From Salvelinus alpinus (lineage: Eukaryota; Chordata; Actinopteri; Salmoniformes; Salmonidae): 64,000 nt of DNA. A program made the position numbers and the translations under genes. Under the pieces are notes generated by a model. That model was not told where the DNA came from, searched no databases, and saw only the letters and a program-made list of their open reading frames with translations. Of the stretch, positions 35,817 through 47,278 are shown piece after piece; the first letter of the stretch is position 1; each line of letters begins with the position of its first letter. The stretch spans positions 70,856,963 to 70,920,962 of the forward strand of contig NC_092091.1 in assembly GCF_045679555.1 (NCBI RefSeq), written 5' to 3'.

Positions 35817-36221
35817 GGTTATTACACCCAAGCTGTCTGAAAGGTAGTTATAAATAATACTAGTAGGAATTCTGAGGTTAAATTAACATATTAAAATGGA
35901 ATATAAAGTCAACAGTACAGTTAACATATCTGACAACAGTTATATACAATATAACTGATATATGTTCACTGTGAGTATGTCTGACTACAGTTATTCTGGA
36001 AGTACGGGACTTTCCATACCTTTCTCCTGCAGAGACCACAATAACAAATGCAGTAGTCTGTTGAGCTGAAGCAAAAAAGTGAACACATTCCAAAAACGAC
36101 AAAATGATTCAATAAATTACTCATTGTCTTCAAAACCCTATTGTTGCATGTGTAAATGTGTTTTGGTTTTAAAGATTAACAAGAATTTGTATATTGTTGT
36201 TGTGATGCTTTTATGTGTTAA

Positions 36222-36227
36222 AATAAA
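36222..36227 (+). terminator. Poly(A) signal AATAAA, distal cxxc4 3' end
   Basis: A canonical AATAAA after a T/G-rich stretch (attgttgttgtgatgctttt). It is followed by an A-rich run, which could also be mis-priming bait in cDNA. Confidence 0.4.
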
Positions 36228-36529
36228 AAAAGAACTAAAAAAAAAAATATTTTGAATGTCGACGAATAACGCAACATTTTTATCCTCACATTGTACAATT
36301 AAATATTGGATTATGATTCACCTGCAATGTTTTTCCCTCTCTCATTTGCTGCTGCTACGAAGCATCACTCAAACAACGAGGAGAGGATATATAAACGGCA
36401 TTGGTTGCATCCGTAGTCACGTCTCCCCCGGAATACTAAAATGTCGCATGGTGGAAGAGAGTCATTCCCAGAGGCAGCAGGCTTTAAAGAACTAGTGAAA
36501 TCCCATGTGGTTTGTCACACTGGTAGGAG

Positions 36530-36990
36530 GAGGGGGATAGGGGGGGGCGCTTGAGATGGCTTGTGCAGCCCGAATGATTTCCAGGTCTGGGGGGGGGGGG
36601 TTGGCGAGAGTAGTGCGGGGGACAGTGGAGGAGGGGGTAGAGGGGTGCATTCGGGTTTGCTGTGGATTACTGGGGTCGCTGAGGAGACGGAGGGAGATGA
36701 AATCATCCGGGACCGACTTTTTCCTCCTCGGTAACGAAACCCACGCAGCCGTAACCTGCGTCTTGAGCTGCTGGCGGCAAAAGGCCTGAGAGAGGAGAGC
36801 TACATTGGAAATCGTTCTGCGTGCATTCCGTGGCAGATGCGTCTGTGTGGCAAATCCCCGCCACCGCCGGTGATGGGAAGGTGATAAATAACGTGCATCG
36901 GGAGCGCCGGCGTTTGCTTGGCCGCTGAGATTAAACCATATCAGAGATTGGCTTCTTCTAATCCCCCCCTTCTCCTCCTCCCTCTCCTCT
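36530..36990. other. Candidate conserved non-coding segment, 3' flank
   Basis: A G-run (36589-36600) and GC-rich complex sequence precede a CpG-containing block at 36780-36960 (cgtgcattccgtggcagatg, gtgataaataacgtgcatcg, gctgagattaaaccatatca). The Pro-rich minus-strand frame of 202 codons (36492-37100) has no domain that I recognise and is probably fortuitous. Confidence 0.3.
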
Positions 36991-37234
36991 CCTGGATCAG
37001 TCTGGAAACTGGGGTTTAAAGTCCTCAGGCCCCTGTGGTAACGTTTTCCCCCGCCTGCACTGAGAGTGGGAGGGAGAGGGTAAAGGAGAAAAAAGGTCAA
37101 GTAAACGGGGATGAAGATGTATGAGCTGAGTATTCTCCCATGAAATGTGTGCAGCGCTCATCTCGATGGAGATGGGAATGGAGCTGGGAATGGGGACTTG
37201 GTGGGACAGGCTGTGCCAGGAGGACTCTATACAG

Positions 37235-37350
37235 CAGGGGTGGGCAATCATTTTGACTCGAGGGCCACATGGGGATTTTAAAAATCAGCAGAGGGCCACA
37301 CATTTTTTCCGGACCGGTTTGTTTGTCAAAAGCAATTTGCGGGCCAGAAA
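37235..37350. mobile_element. hAT-type element fragment
   Basis: It starts caggggtgggcaatcatttt, the typical hAT/Charlie terminal sequence, and continues gggccacatggggatttt. The opposite end is missing. Confidence 0.6.
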
Positions 37351-38156
37351 AAGTGCAGGTGTTTAAAAATATGTAGGTTGATTATCATTTCTAAATACTT
37401 TCTATCTGGTTTAAGAAAGTTCAAAATAATTTCCATCCCCCCTTCATAGGATTTCATTAGGATAGAAAACGTCCGTTTTCCCGGTCCAAAATTAAACCTA
37501 GACCTAGGGCCCAAAAACATAGACAAAGGACATTCCATTCTCCAGTATGCAATTTAGTCCAGACTACAAACTGAATTTGTGTCTAGGAAACCAGCCCTAA
37601 ACAACAAACCTACACCACCTAACTGTACACTGTCATAATTAGTGAGTTGCCTTAATGTGTGATGCCCATAGAAACAGAATATAGAACGGGCTTCTCCATT
37701 GAAATCCATGATGGCGTAATGAGTGGACGTTGCAAGCCCTTTCTATGGATTCTATTTCTATGGTGATGCCCTTTTATCTTCCAGGGGGAATACATCCAGG
37801 AGATTAGATGCTTACCCCCAACCATGCCCTTCACTGAGATTTGGAGTCCTTGTGGTCCTCCTGGTAATCCCTTTAGGGATTTCTGACTGCAGGGGAGGGA
37901 GGGATGCTCACACCGTTAAGGAGTTTTCCCTGGCACACAGGACTAGCACAGGGAAAACGCACAGTCACTTTCTTGGAATCAATGAATACTGGAACGCTGC
38001 TCAGGGAATGGGAATGTTGTTGATGGGAAATATGGAGTTTCCAGTTGAGAGGAAGTGATGCGTCAGTATCCTGACGGTGCAGGTTTCATCCTTTAACCCA
38101 TTTCATTCCACATTTTTCCCAGACATGAAAATATCCAAATCAAGTGTCATTAGTAA

Positions 38157-38996
38157 CCCTTTGAAGTAATCAATGGTCGGTCACAATTGTGACCGGTGGT
38201 ATAATGTTACGTATTCTGAATTAACATATTTCTCCTATGCAGTTATCAAAGTTCTTATATATCCCAACCCAGTTATTAACACATTTAAAACTCTGTCACT
38301 AGCAGTCCCCAGCATTGCCACTAGAATGCCCCGTCACTCTAGTGTGACTATTTTACATATCAAAAACCATTACACTACACCGATATGAATACTGAGAGCA
38401 AAGACAAAAAAACAACAACCATCAACGTATTTCAACATTGTTACTTTAGTGCAACATGTATTGAAACATTAATATTGTAACTTTATTGTAACATTTGAAC
38501 TTGTACTTTAGTGCAATGTTCATTGTAACATTGTCATTGTGACATTTTAGTGCAACATTCACTAACAACTGTATAGCAGTCGTGTGATTCATTCCCACTG
38601 AACATAAAGGTAACATTTAGGATAGAGGTAGCCTGTAGAATATGCATTCAAGTAGAGGCCTACACTGAACAAAATACAATTATATATATATTTAAAAAGC
38701 GCCACTGCACAATGAGTGCTTATATACCATAGAGGTAGGCTTCAGAACCAAGTGCAAGATTAGTTTGTGCATCACTATTTTGAACTGTGATCAGTCAGTC
38801 CTACTGTCATACAGTATGTCTTGAATAAATTGACCTTCTTTTCCAAAAACATTTCAGTAATTTTGATTGTCTTTTCCGTCTACTTTTCTTTTCTTCCTAG
38901 AGTCCGTTGTACTGCTTCTTCTAACCCTTTATCGATTTTTCTATTTTTCTTTTAATGTCTTTTTCAGCCCTTTTTCATTCGCTCTTATCTCCTTTT
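38157..38996. other. Flank of the piggyBac relic, with a perfect 18-bp palindrome
   Basis: Non-coding, AT-rich. cggtcacaattgtgaccg near 38179-38197 is a perfect palindrome and could be a subterminal piggyBac feature. A degenerate 30-bp pattern (tttagtgcaacattcattgtaacatt) recurs at 38440-38570. No TTAA-flanked terminus could be fixed. Confidence 0.4.
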
Positions 38997-39963
38997 CTAC
39001 TGTCCATGGTATATCTTGAAGCACTCAATGTGCAGTGGCGCTTTGCATTTCTCACATGCATAGGTAGTACGTTTGTCACAATGACGACTTCTCTGGAACC
39101 GGTGCATCGTGTTGATTGGCCAGTGAGAAGCTTTGTCATATCATGCCTGATCTTCAACAGTAGCAGCCAGTAAAGATCTCCTTCCGTGGCTCAGTGGTTT
39201 CGTGCCAAACTTGTGCATATTTGGGCTGTATACTATGTGTTTTGGAATCACATTGGTGGCAGGCCTCTTCGATCATTTGAACACTCAATCTTTATTTTTG
39301 ACCACCTGCAGCTTTTCCCTTGGCTCTTCTGGCTGACCCCTATGGCTTGTAGAGGCCCTTGGCTCTTCTGACTGGACCCTCTGGCGGGTAGAGGCCCTTG
39401 GCTCTTCATTATCAACAATGGAGGGGGGTGGGGGAGGTTGTGGTTGGGGGGGGTAGGTCATCATCACTGATAACGTTGTTCCTGTCATGATCTGTTTGCA
39501 TAGGTTCAGCATATGCATTCAATAGCCTGGCTGGCAAATGGCCTGTCCATAGTCCATATCTGACCCATCGCTATCACCATCACTCAGGACAGCATCTTTC
39601 TCATTTTGAGGGATAACTGCAATGTTGCATGCCTTGTCTGGGCAGTCACCTAGATCCAACATATCCAGAACTTGACTCAAAGTGAAACTAAAAGAAAGAA
39701 CAGAGTAGAAAGTTAGGTAAAACAAGAACTATGTATGTGTATAACTATGTGTATACCTAGATGCACTGTGTTATCCCGCCGGTCACTATTGTTGCCGTCA
39801 ACATGTTTACACATTCTATGACCACACTGAACAAAGTTGAGTAATTGCAAATGCATATATCAATACTAGACACCTTAAAGATGATGTGTACCAAAAATCT
39901 TTGTCCTATCTTTATGTTAACATACTTTACTAACCTTTTGTTGAGGAGCTTTGATGCAGCCAT
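38997..39963 (-). pseudogene. piggyBac-derived transposase relic, catalytic core deleted
   Basis: On the minus strand a first exon (39963-39935) reads MAASKLLNK and ends AG before gttagt. A good acceptor (ttctttcttttag) leads at 39687 into FTLSQVLDMLDLGD, an acidic Ser/Asp-rich segment, and an in-frame TGA at 39519-39521. The same frame continues to 39285 with a Pro-rich linker (PPQPQPPPPPS). Further down, a separate frame encodes a cysteine-rich C-terminal tail: C-D-KRTTYACEKCKAPL followed by HIECFKIYH, then TAG at 38997-38999. The tail matches the zinc-binding CRD of PGBD-type transposases. The several-hundred-residue DDE domain that should lie between is absent. Family assignment is by motif recognition. 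Confidence 0.7.
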
Positions 39964-41545
39964 CCTCTTCTCATGGTGCAACCAGGAAGTAAACAGCTCT
40001 GGTCGTGTGACAATTTACACTAAACATGTGACACTGCACATCTTTCATTGAGACCCTTTATTATTTCAATATTTGCTGGAAATGCATTGATACATCATTC
40101 AGTAATATTTTTAGAGCCTTATAACAGAAAACGATGGGATTAAATAGGTGCAATATGTCACTTTTTGGGCGACCTGACCAAATTCACATAGAAATGCGAT
40201 TTATAGATCATTCATTCTCATTGAAAGCATGTATAAGAAGCAGTAGAGCTGTTCTATATGCGTTATTTCTATGCTTCCCGTTCTTAAGTGATATTTTTCC
40301 ATCTTAAAGTATACAGCTGCTGTGTTTTCTATCCGTTTTATGTTAATCCTAATGTGTATTCTAAATGGGCTCTTTCTCCAAACAAAACGCATCAAACCTA
40401 CACCCTCACATCCAACTCTGTCTGTGAGGCGATCGTTCATGTATGCGCAGTGCACACACACACGTGCGCGCGCCTTCCCCAGTGCACGACATAACACTTG
40501 GCCACTCTGGGTGAGTCACACCACACAGGAGAGGAAAGCGAGACAGAGAGAAAAAGAGAGGGAAGCTCGATGTGTCACTCTCCCACCCACCCTCCCTCTC
40601 TCTCTCTCTCTCTCTCTCCTCTTTCATTATTTATTTACTGTCTGCAGTTATTCCGTCGCACGCATATTGATGCGGAGAAAGCAGGGTGTGAGTGCGTGTC
40701 AGAATCATTCCCTGACGAGGGAGACAAGGTGGAAGTAATCAGCGGAGCGCTGATGCTATATGACAGGCCTAGAGCCGCCGGTACACATTTAAGAGCAGGT
40801 AGGAGGAGAGGAGGAGGGAGAGAGAGAGAGAGAAAACACATCTGCCCTCTGAAAGGAGTTTGTAGTTTAGTCTTCAGGGTGAGAAGTGATTTTAAGGAGC
40901 TTCAAAACGTTTTTTGGGGGGAGGAAAAATCACCTGGGCTCATATTGTCTGAGGTTATGAAGTCTCCTCAAGACAAGATTCAGCTACCTGTATGCAAGTG
41001 TAACAGGAAGGACCTTAGAAGGTCAAGCCTTTATGTACCAGGTAGGGCTTCGAAGGCCAGTTAATTTCCTGCTTACCATAGTGATTGAAATCAGGCACTT
41101 GGAGAGACTACTTATTTTGGGTCCTACCCATTTGCCTGAATGTTTGAGCATTTGATTTTAGGCCTCAAAATTCTTGAACGTTTTATAGCCCACACATAAA
41201 TGCATTAACATTTTCAATTATTTGTAGCTGTATTACTGTACAAGACATAGGTGGAGAGAATTTGGCCGAAACTGACAAAGGGATTCTACAGTGTTGGTGA
41301 CTACTATATTCAATCAGTACCGATATCCAGATGTTTGCGGGTGGAGACCATTCAGTTCTCTTTCCAAGCTGTGTGATTGATTGATTGAATTAATATTCAC
41401 ATCACTATTTGCTGCTCACAATAAACATGATTTTATCAATTCAATTAATCTGATGTGTACTCATGCAGCGTCAGAAGAAATGTTGTTGTGTTTTAACCTC
41501 TGAAGGCTCCCATTCTGTTTTGATTTAATAGACTCTTTAGATGCT

Positions 41546-41705
41546 GAGTGAATCTCAAAAGTCTTGCCTCAATTCCTTGCATTCTCTCTCCTCTCCTTCC
41601 AATACATTGGAGAAAATTAGGGAGGAAGTGCAGACCTTCTCCAATGTGTTTGAGAAGGATGCAGGGAATCATATTTTCACCCCCTTTCTGAAGAATGTGC
41701 AGGCA
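41546..41705. mobile_element. Foldback element, family F, copy 1
   Basis: It starts gagtgaatctcaaaag and includes tccaatacattggagaaaat and accttctccaatgtg, an internal inverted pair. It shares the layout of the copies at 54739 and 63274. Confidence 0.55.
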
Positions 41706-41966
41706 CCTCCTTGGCTTGCTCTCTGCTCATCGGCTCTCCCTGTTCCTCTCCTGCTCTCTGAGGCAGGTAGATTGATTAGTTATCCTGCAGCCTCCTGAGT
41801 GAGCGTACTGAACCCTGCTGTCTCTCGCTCCCGCCCGCCCGCGCACGCGCACACACACATACACACACACACACCATCTGCTCATCCCTCTGACAGACTC
41901 CAGTTTCCAGGGTAATTGATGAATGGGGAAAGTTAATATGTTTAGGGTACGTCCCCCACCATCTCT

Positions 41967-42146
<180 letters not shown>

Positions 42147-42399
42147 AACAGGGGGATCAGGCCAGCCTGATTGATTGATCGGGGTGGTGAGCCTCCTGAC
42201 GTCCACTGACATTTCTCCACATCATTTAAACCCTCCTTTCCCCCCGGTGGCAGGCCCCAGACTGACCACTGAGGAATTAGCCAATCAAAGTCACTCACTG
42301 GAGGTGTATTTCAGGGCGGCAGCACTGAGGCTCGCTATGCAGACGGAGGCTGTGTTCCAGTGTCCACTGTTTAGAATGCATCTCTGATATATGGTTTCA

Positions 42400-43900
42400 T
42401 ACTCATTTGTATGTTAGTGTGGCCTGTGGACATTGGAATAGAGACCGGGACTGGACATCATGGAAGACAGGAAAGGAGCCTTGCAGGATGCAAAGAAATG
42501 TATTTATGTTTCTTCTGTATTACTGAATGTCCTGTAGTTAGTAAAGGAACTGCTCATATAGCATTCATATTGTATCTTGTAGACAAGACAAAGTGTTGCC
42601 TTGCTTGAGGTTGGACACAGTTTAGATTTTCTGTTTTTAATCTAATCTTACGTAATAGGAAGGCAGGTGTTGAGTAGATCTATGTTCCATCTGTGTGTTC
42701 TAAAGCAATATCATTTGAGACCATTGTGTTGCTTCCAATCTTTTTAAGCCTCCTAGGGTAATCAAATTGACTTGTGTCAAAAGGACACAGAATGATGTCA
42801 TCAGGCAAGGCTCAGAGCTAATGGAGTGATTGGCAGAGTGACAAGTCGCATATCTACACTCATCAAATTAGAACAATTCCCCAAGTAACGTATTCAATTG
42901 TTAACAGCAATCTTTTAAAAACGTGGCGATAAAGTTGTTGTGGATGTGGATCCGACTAATTTAAAATAATGAAATCGGCTACCGCATAACTCCCACACAC
43001 CTCAAACCTCTATGTTTATATGAATGTGTTGACTTGTTGTGGCATGACACAGCTGTGCTTGTGGGGAGACCGTACGCTAGTTTGTGACAGCAGCCTATAC
43101 TGATAATCTCGCCAGCTGGATCAAATGTAAATTCCGAGTCATCACATTTTCATTTCCAGAAGCCCATATGCATCATTCTTCACAGAGCGTTCGTTGTCAC
43201 TGTGACTGATCTACCAAGATATACGTCAATCCATCTATATCCACCTACCCATGCATCCATTCATCCACTCGTTTATCATCCATCCATCTATCTGTCCGTC
43301 TCTATTAGACAACCCTTCTTGGATATTCATAACATTATCAATGTCTGTTAAGGCATGGCCTAGCAGCCATTTTTTTGACTAAGTTATTAGAATACAATAA
43401 ATTGGATTCAATACATTGGAATTTGAATAACGTAATTGTCCACATGTGAAAATGTGCCTTTGGCTTCACAACATGGTTGAGATAAAAACATAGACCATTT
43501 AAAGACTGATCAGGAGCAATATAGCCAAAACACTGGTCTCCCTCTTAGAAACATGGTGGTGGGATGTAGTGGTGGTGGTGGGGGGTGGGAGTTGATGTGT
43601 CACGTCCCATTGAGGTCACGGAATGGCAGATACATTTACCAAAGCAAACGGCCAGGAGGAGCGGAGTACTTCACCTGTCTCTGTAGATTAGGCCATCACC
43701 TCGTCCGCCCAGCCCGTCATATTTAGAGCCACCACTCACGATTCAAAATTCATCAAATCACCAGAAACTAGGGTGGTATGAAATGTTAAAGTGCTAAAGA
43801 TTGCATGTTTTAGTACACTTACAGTAAGCATGGGGTCGCTCCATGTGAAAACATTACATATGACGACTTTAAAAAATTTCTGAATGTCCATAAAATTGTC
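42400..43900. other. 3' flank, no gene seen
   Basis: Unique-looking AT-rich DNA with a (catc)n run at 43250-43290 and a short GGT run at 43565-43590. No coding evidence. Confidence 0.45.
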
Positions 43901-43934
43901 ACTGACATTAAATTAAACTGACATTTAAGTACTT

Positions 43935-44560
43935 CAATAGCAGGTTTCCATCTGATTGGCGACACATTTTCATGTGAATATTCTAGAATCCGCATAAAGA
44001 AAATATGCGCATTTTCTACACGGACGTGTTGCGGATAAAAATCTGTGTGCGATGAGATGTAGTGCACACAAAATGTGTTTTTTCGCTTAAGTTTTCATGT
44101 ACCTAGTAAAAATCTAAAGTTAAATATGTTTCCATCACATTTTCAACTCTAGTTTTGTCACAAAAACTGTTGTGTTAAATAGCAAATGTGCCTAGTCTGG
44201 TCTGGGCACGTGCGCTCTAGCCAACAGCTGGCAGATACAGTGCAGGTAGGCTGTGCTGGAAGGCTAGTCCACATGATGAGATTATTATGGATAAGTCATA
44301 GCATCGGTCATCATGTCACCAGAATAAACCCCTCAATATTTATTGGAAAGGAGCATCAATATCATCACTGTGCACTTTCACCACCCTGGGAAGTTCATCA
44401 TAAATGATTTCATCTGTAGACTAATAAACTGCATGGTTTCCCTAGGAGAAGACCACACACCATATCATTGTGTGACTCCAAGTTTACTTCCATACGATGG
44501 CTCTTATATCAATTTTTGGGCATAAAGGCATTTCCACCACCACTTCTCACATAATTCATT
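43935..44560. mobile_element. Probable dispersed DNA repeat (aggtttccatctgattggcg family)
   Basis: It begins with caggtttccatctgattggc and has an internal echo, aaatatgtttccatcacatt. The sequence resembles a salmonid repeat that I recognise, including tcatcactgtgcactttcac. Neither end is well defined. Confidence 0.45.
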
Positions 44561-44970
44561 TTACCGACACTAAAAGATCCCACCATGTCGAACAAACAAA
44601 TTATCTGTCGGCGTTTATACAATTGTACCGAAACGTCCTGGTTCCATCATAGCTGTCATGATTTTCTTTTAATACGGTATGACTTTACTCGCATAAAACT
44701 GTGGATGGAAATGGTTAATGGTGAAAGAAACAGAGCATTTCTAGGCCTTATATCAAACACAGTGGTTAGGCACATAGACCAAGGCTCAGGAGTTACAGTA
44801 GAGACTATACCCTAGGTAGAGATCCACCCCTATAGAGGAGCACAGTGGGCCTCTCGCTCTCCTCACCAGCATGATTAATAACCCTGGTGCCCTGTAATCG
44901 CTCCATCATCTATCTATGTAAATGCCCCCAGACCCACCGTGCCGCTTTGACTGATGGCAGCTCCACTGGG

Positions 44971-45151
<181 letters not shown>

Positions 45152-45354
45152 CGTGTGTTTCTGTATGTGTGTGTGTGTGTATGCGTGTGTCTCTGTATGT
45201 GTGTGTGTGTGTGTATGCGTTGTGTGTGTATGCGTGTGTCTCTGTATGTGTGTGTGGGAAAGAGTCATCTGACCCAGATACCCTCTTCTGGAAAAGGATA
45301 TCGGCATCCCATTAAAATGTGATTGGAGGTGGAAGGCTGCTGAATTCCTGATAT

Positions 45355-46195
45355 GTGGGAAGGAGAGGGGGTGGACGAGAGGGGGAGGGGGAGATGAGGG
45401 GGTGGACGAGAGGGGGAGGGGGAGATGAGGGGGTGGACGAGAGGGGAGGGGGAGAAGAGGGGGTGGATGAGAAGTGGAGGTGGAGAAGAGGGGGTGGACG
45501 AGAAGTGGAGGGGGAGAAGAGGGGGTGGACGAGAAGTGGAGGGGGAGAAGAGAGAGGGGAGGGGGAGAAGAGAGAGGGGAGGGGGAGAAGAGGGGGTGGA
45601 CGAGAAGTGGAGGTGGAGAAGAGGGGGTGGATGAGAGGGAGAGGGTGAGAAGAGGGAGTGGACGAGAGGGGGAGGGGGAGATGAGGGGGTGGACGAGAGG
45701 GGAGGGGGAGAAGAGGGGGTGGACGAGAGGGGAGGGGGAGAAGAGGGGGTGGACGAGAAGTGGAGGGGGAGAAGAGGGGGTGGACGAGAGGGGAGGGGGA
45801 GAAGAGGGGGTGGATGAGAAGTGGAGGTGGAGAAGAGGGGGTGGACAAGAGGGGGAGGGGGAGAAGAGGGGGTGGACGAGAAGTGGAGGTGGAGAAGAGG
45901 GGGTGGACGAGAGGGGGAGGGGGAGAAGAGGGGGTGGACGAGAGGGGAGGGGGAGAAGAGGGGGTGGACGAGAAGTGGAGGTGGAGAAGAGGGGGTGGAC
46001 GAGAGGGGGAGGGGGAGAAGAGGGGGTGGACGAGAAGTGGAGGTGGAGAAGAGGGGGTGGACGAGAGGGGGAGGGGGAGAAGAGGGGGTGGACGAGAGGG
46101 GGAGGGGGAGATGAGGGGGAGGGGGAGAGGGGGAGGGGGAGATGAGGGGGTGGACGAGAGGGGGAGGGGGAGAAGCGGGGAGAAGAGGAGAGGGG
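45355..46195. repeat. G-rich purine minisatellite (gagaagagggggtggacgag)
   Basis: About 25-28 copies of a 29-32 bp unit built from gagggggtggacgagagg plus ggagggggagaa, with variant agaagtggaggtgg. The plus strand is almost pure purine with G4-G5 runs. Long Arg/Gly-rich (plus) and Pro/Ser-rich (minus, up to 506 codons) frames are translations of the array and have no other support. Confidence 0.96.
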
Positions 46196-46589
46196 AGGAA
46201 GAGTAGGGGAGAAGAGGAGGGGGGAGGGAAGGATGGAAGAGAAGAAGGGGGAGAGAAGGAGAGGGGGAGGATAATAAGGAGGTGGGGGGAACAGAAGTAA
46301 AGAGTGATGATCCAGAAGAGAGGGATGCTTTACGCCGGTGAACCGTAGGCTCCCCAGGGGCATGAGGGCAAGAAAAAGAGTGAGAAAGAAAAGGGGGAAT
46401 AAAAAGAGGGGGGGTGCAAAGGTCACAGAGTCTCATTGTCTTAACGCGATAATTGGCTGGATGACAGCGTATTAAAATAAGCAAAATAACACGGAGAAGG
46501 AACATCCCAACGTTGGGTAAAATATAACGGCAATAATATTTAGTAGATGTCCTTATTTATAGTGACTCAGTTAATACATTTAGGCCGGT

Positions 46590-46730
46590 ATTTCATCCAA
46601 TATCCCCCTTTCGGCTATGCACCTTTTACAGGCAATGTTCGTGGAGACCACATTCATGGTAAACACTGCATATGTCGGCTCAATCTGAAATTACCTGTAA
46701 ATGTCAAGCGCACTAATTCCCGGATCAAAT
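46590..46730. mobile_element. MITE fragment (second copy of the 4740 family)
   Basis: Shares gtaaacactgcatatgtcgg and ctcaatctgaaattacctgt with the fragment at 4740-4880. Ends not resolved. Confidence 0.5.
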
Positions 46731-47278
46731 AGAATTGGCCTTATTCCACATTCAGTTGTGGCATCTTGAGGGGTGTGTGGATAGGGAAGTGCCTCTCACA
46801 CCCTCCTTAGCCACTGTTTGGGAGAATTGGGATGTAGCCACTATTTGGGAGAATTGGTACGTAGCCAGGGGTGTGGTTTTCTGGTGAATTAATCATCTTA
46901 TTGACTGCAGATGTGGAGCCCTGACACCTGGCTGCAATCAAGGGTTGCCAACACAAGAGTGGAACTGCTAGTAAAAGCTCTAGTGGGTGCCATTGCTGTG
47001 AGCTACGTTTTGAAGACTCCTGTCCCAGCAGCCACAAACAGCTTTACAGGGGTTAGTATAATGGATGTCACGGTGCTTAGCGGGTACCACTTCCTCCTGA
47101 TTGGGCTCACACCGAGGCTCAGAACCAGGACCTCTGCTTTACTAGCACATGTGACCTCCCTCCCGAAGTGTCTTGCCAGTTGCCACATGCGAAAAGCTAG
47201 CTATTCGGCGGCGCAAGTGGGGACACTTCAGGCTGGGGACACTTCAGGCTGGGGCTTCACACATCCCCATGTGCTACA

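Larger units (their letters stand above)
34682..36240 (+). other. cxxc4: cxxc4 3' UTR (two possible ends)
   Basis: Sequence after the TAG is AT-rich and non-coding. ATTAAA at 35155-35160 is followed 30-45 nt later by a GT-rich stretch (gtttgtgtgtgtgcg), a good short poly(A) site. AATAAA also occurs at 36111-36116 and 36222-36227; the last sits in an A-rich run. A 243-bp MITE-like repeat lies at 35574-35816, so only a long isoform would include it. Which end is used cannot be read from the sequence. Confidence 0.6.

Noticed and set aside
36492..37100. 202-codon minus-strand frame as a second gene
   Set aside because: It has low-complexity Pro/Ser-rich ends and no domain, and it crosses a G-run. 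There is no splice or homology support, although the underlying DNA may be regulatory.
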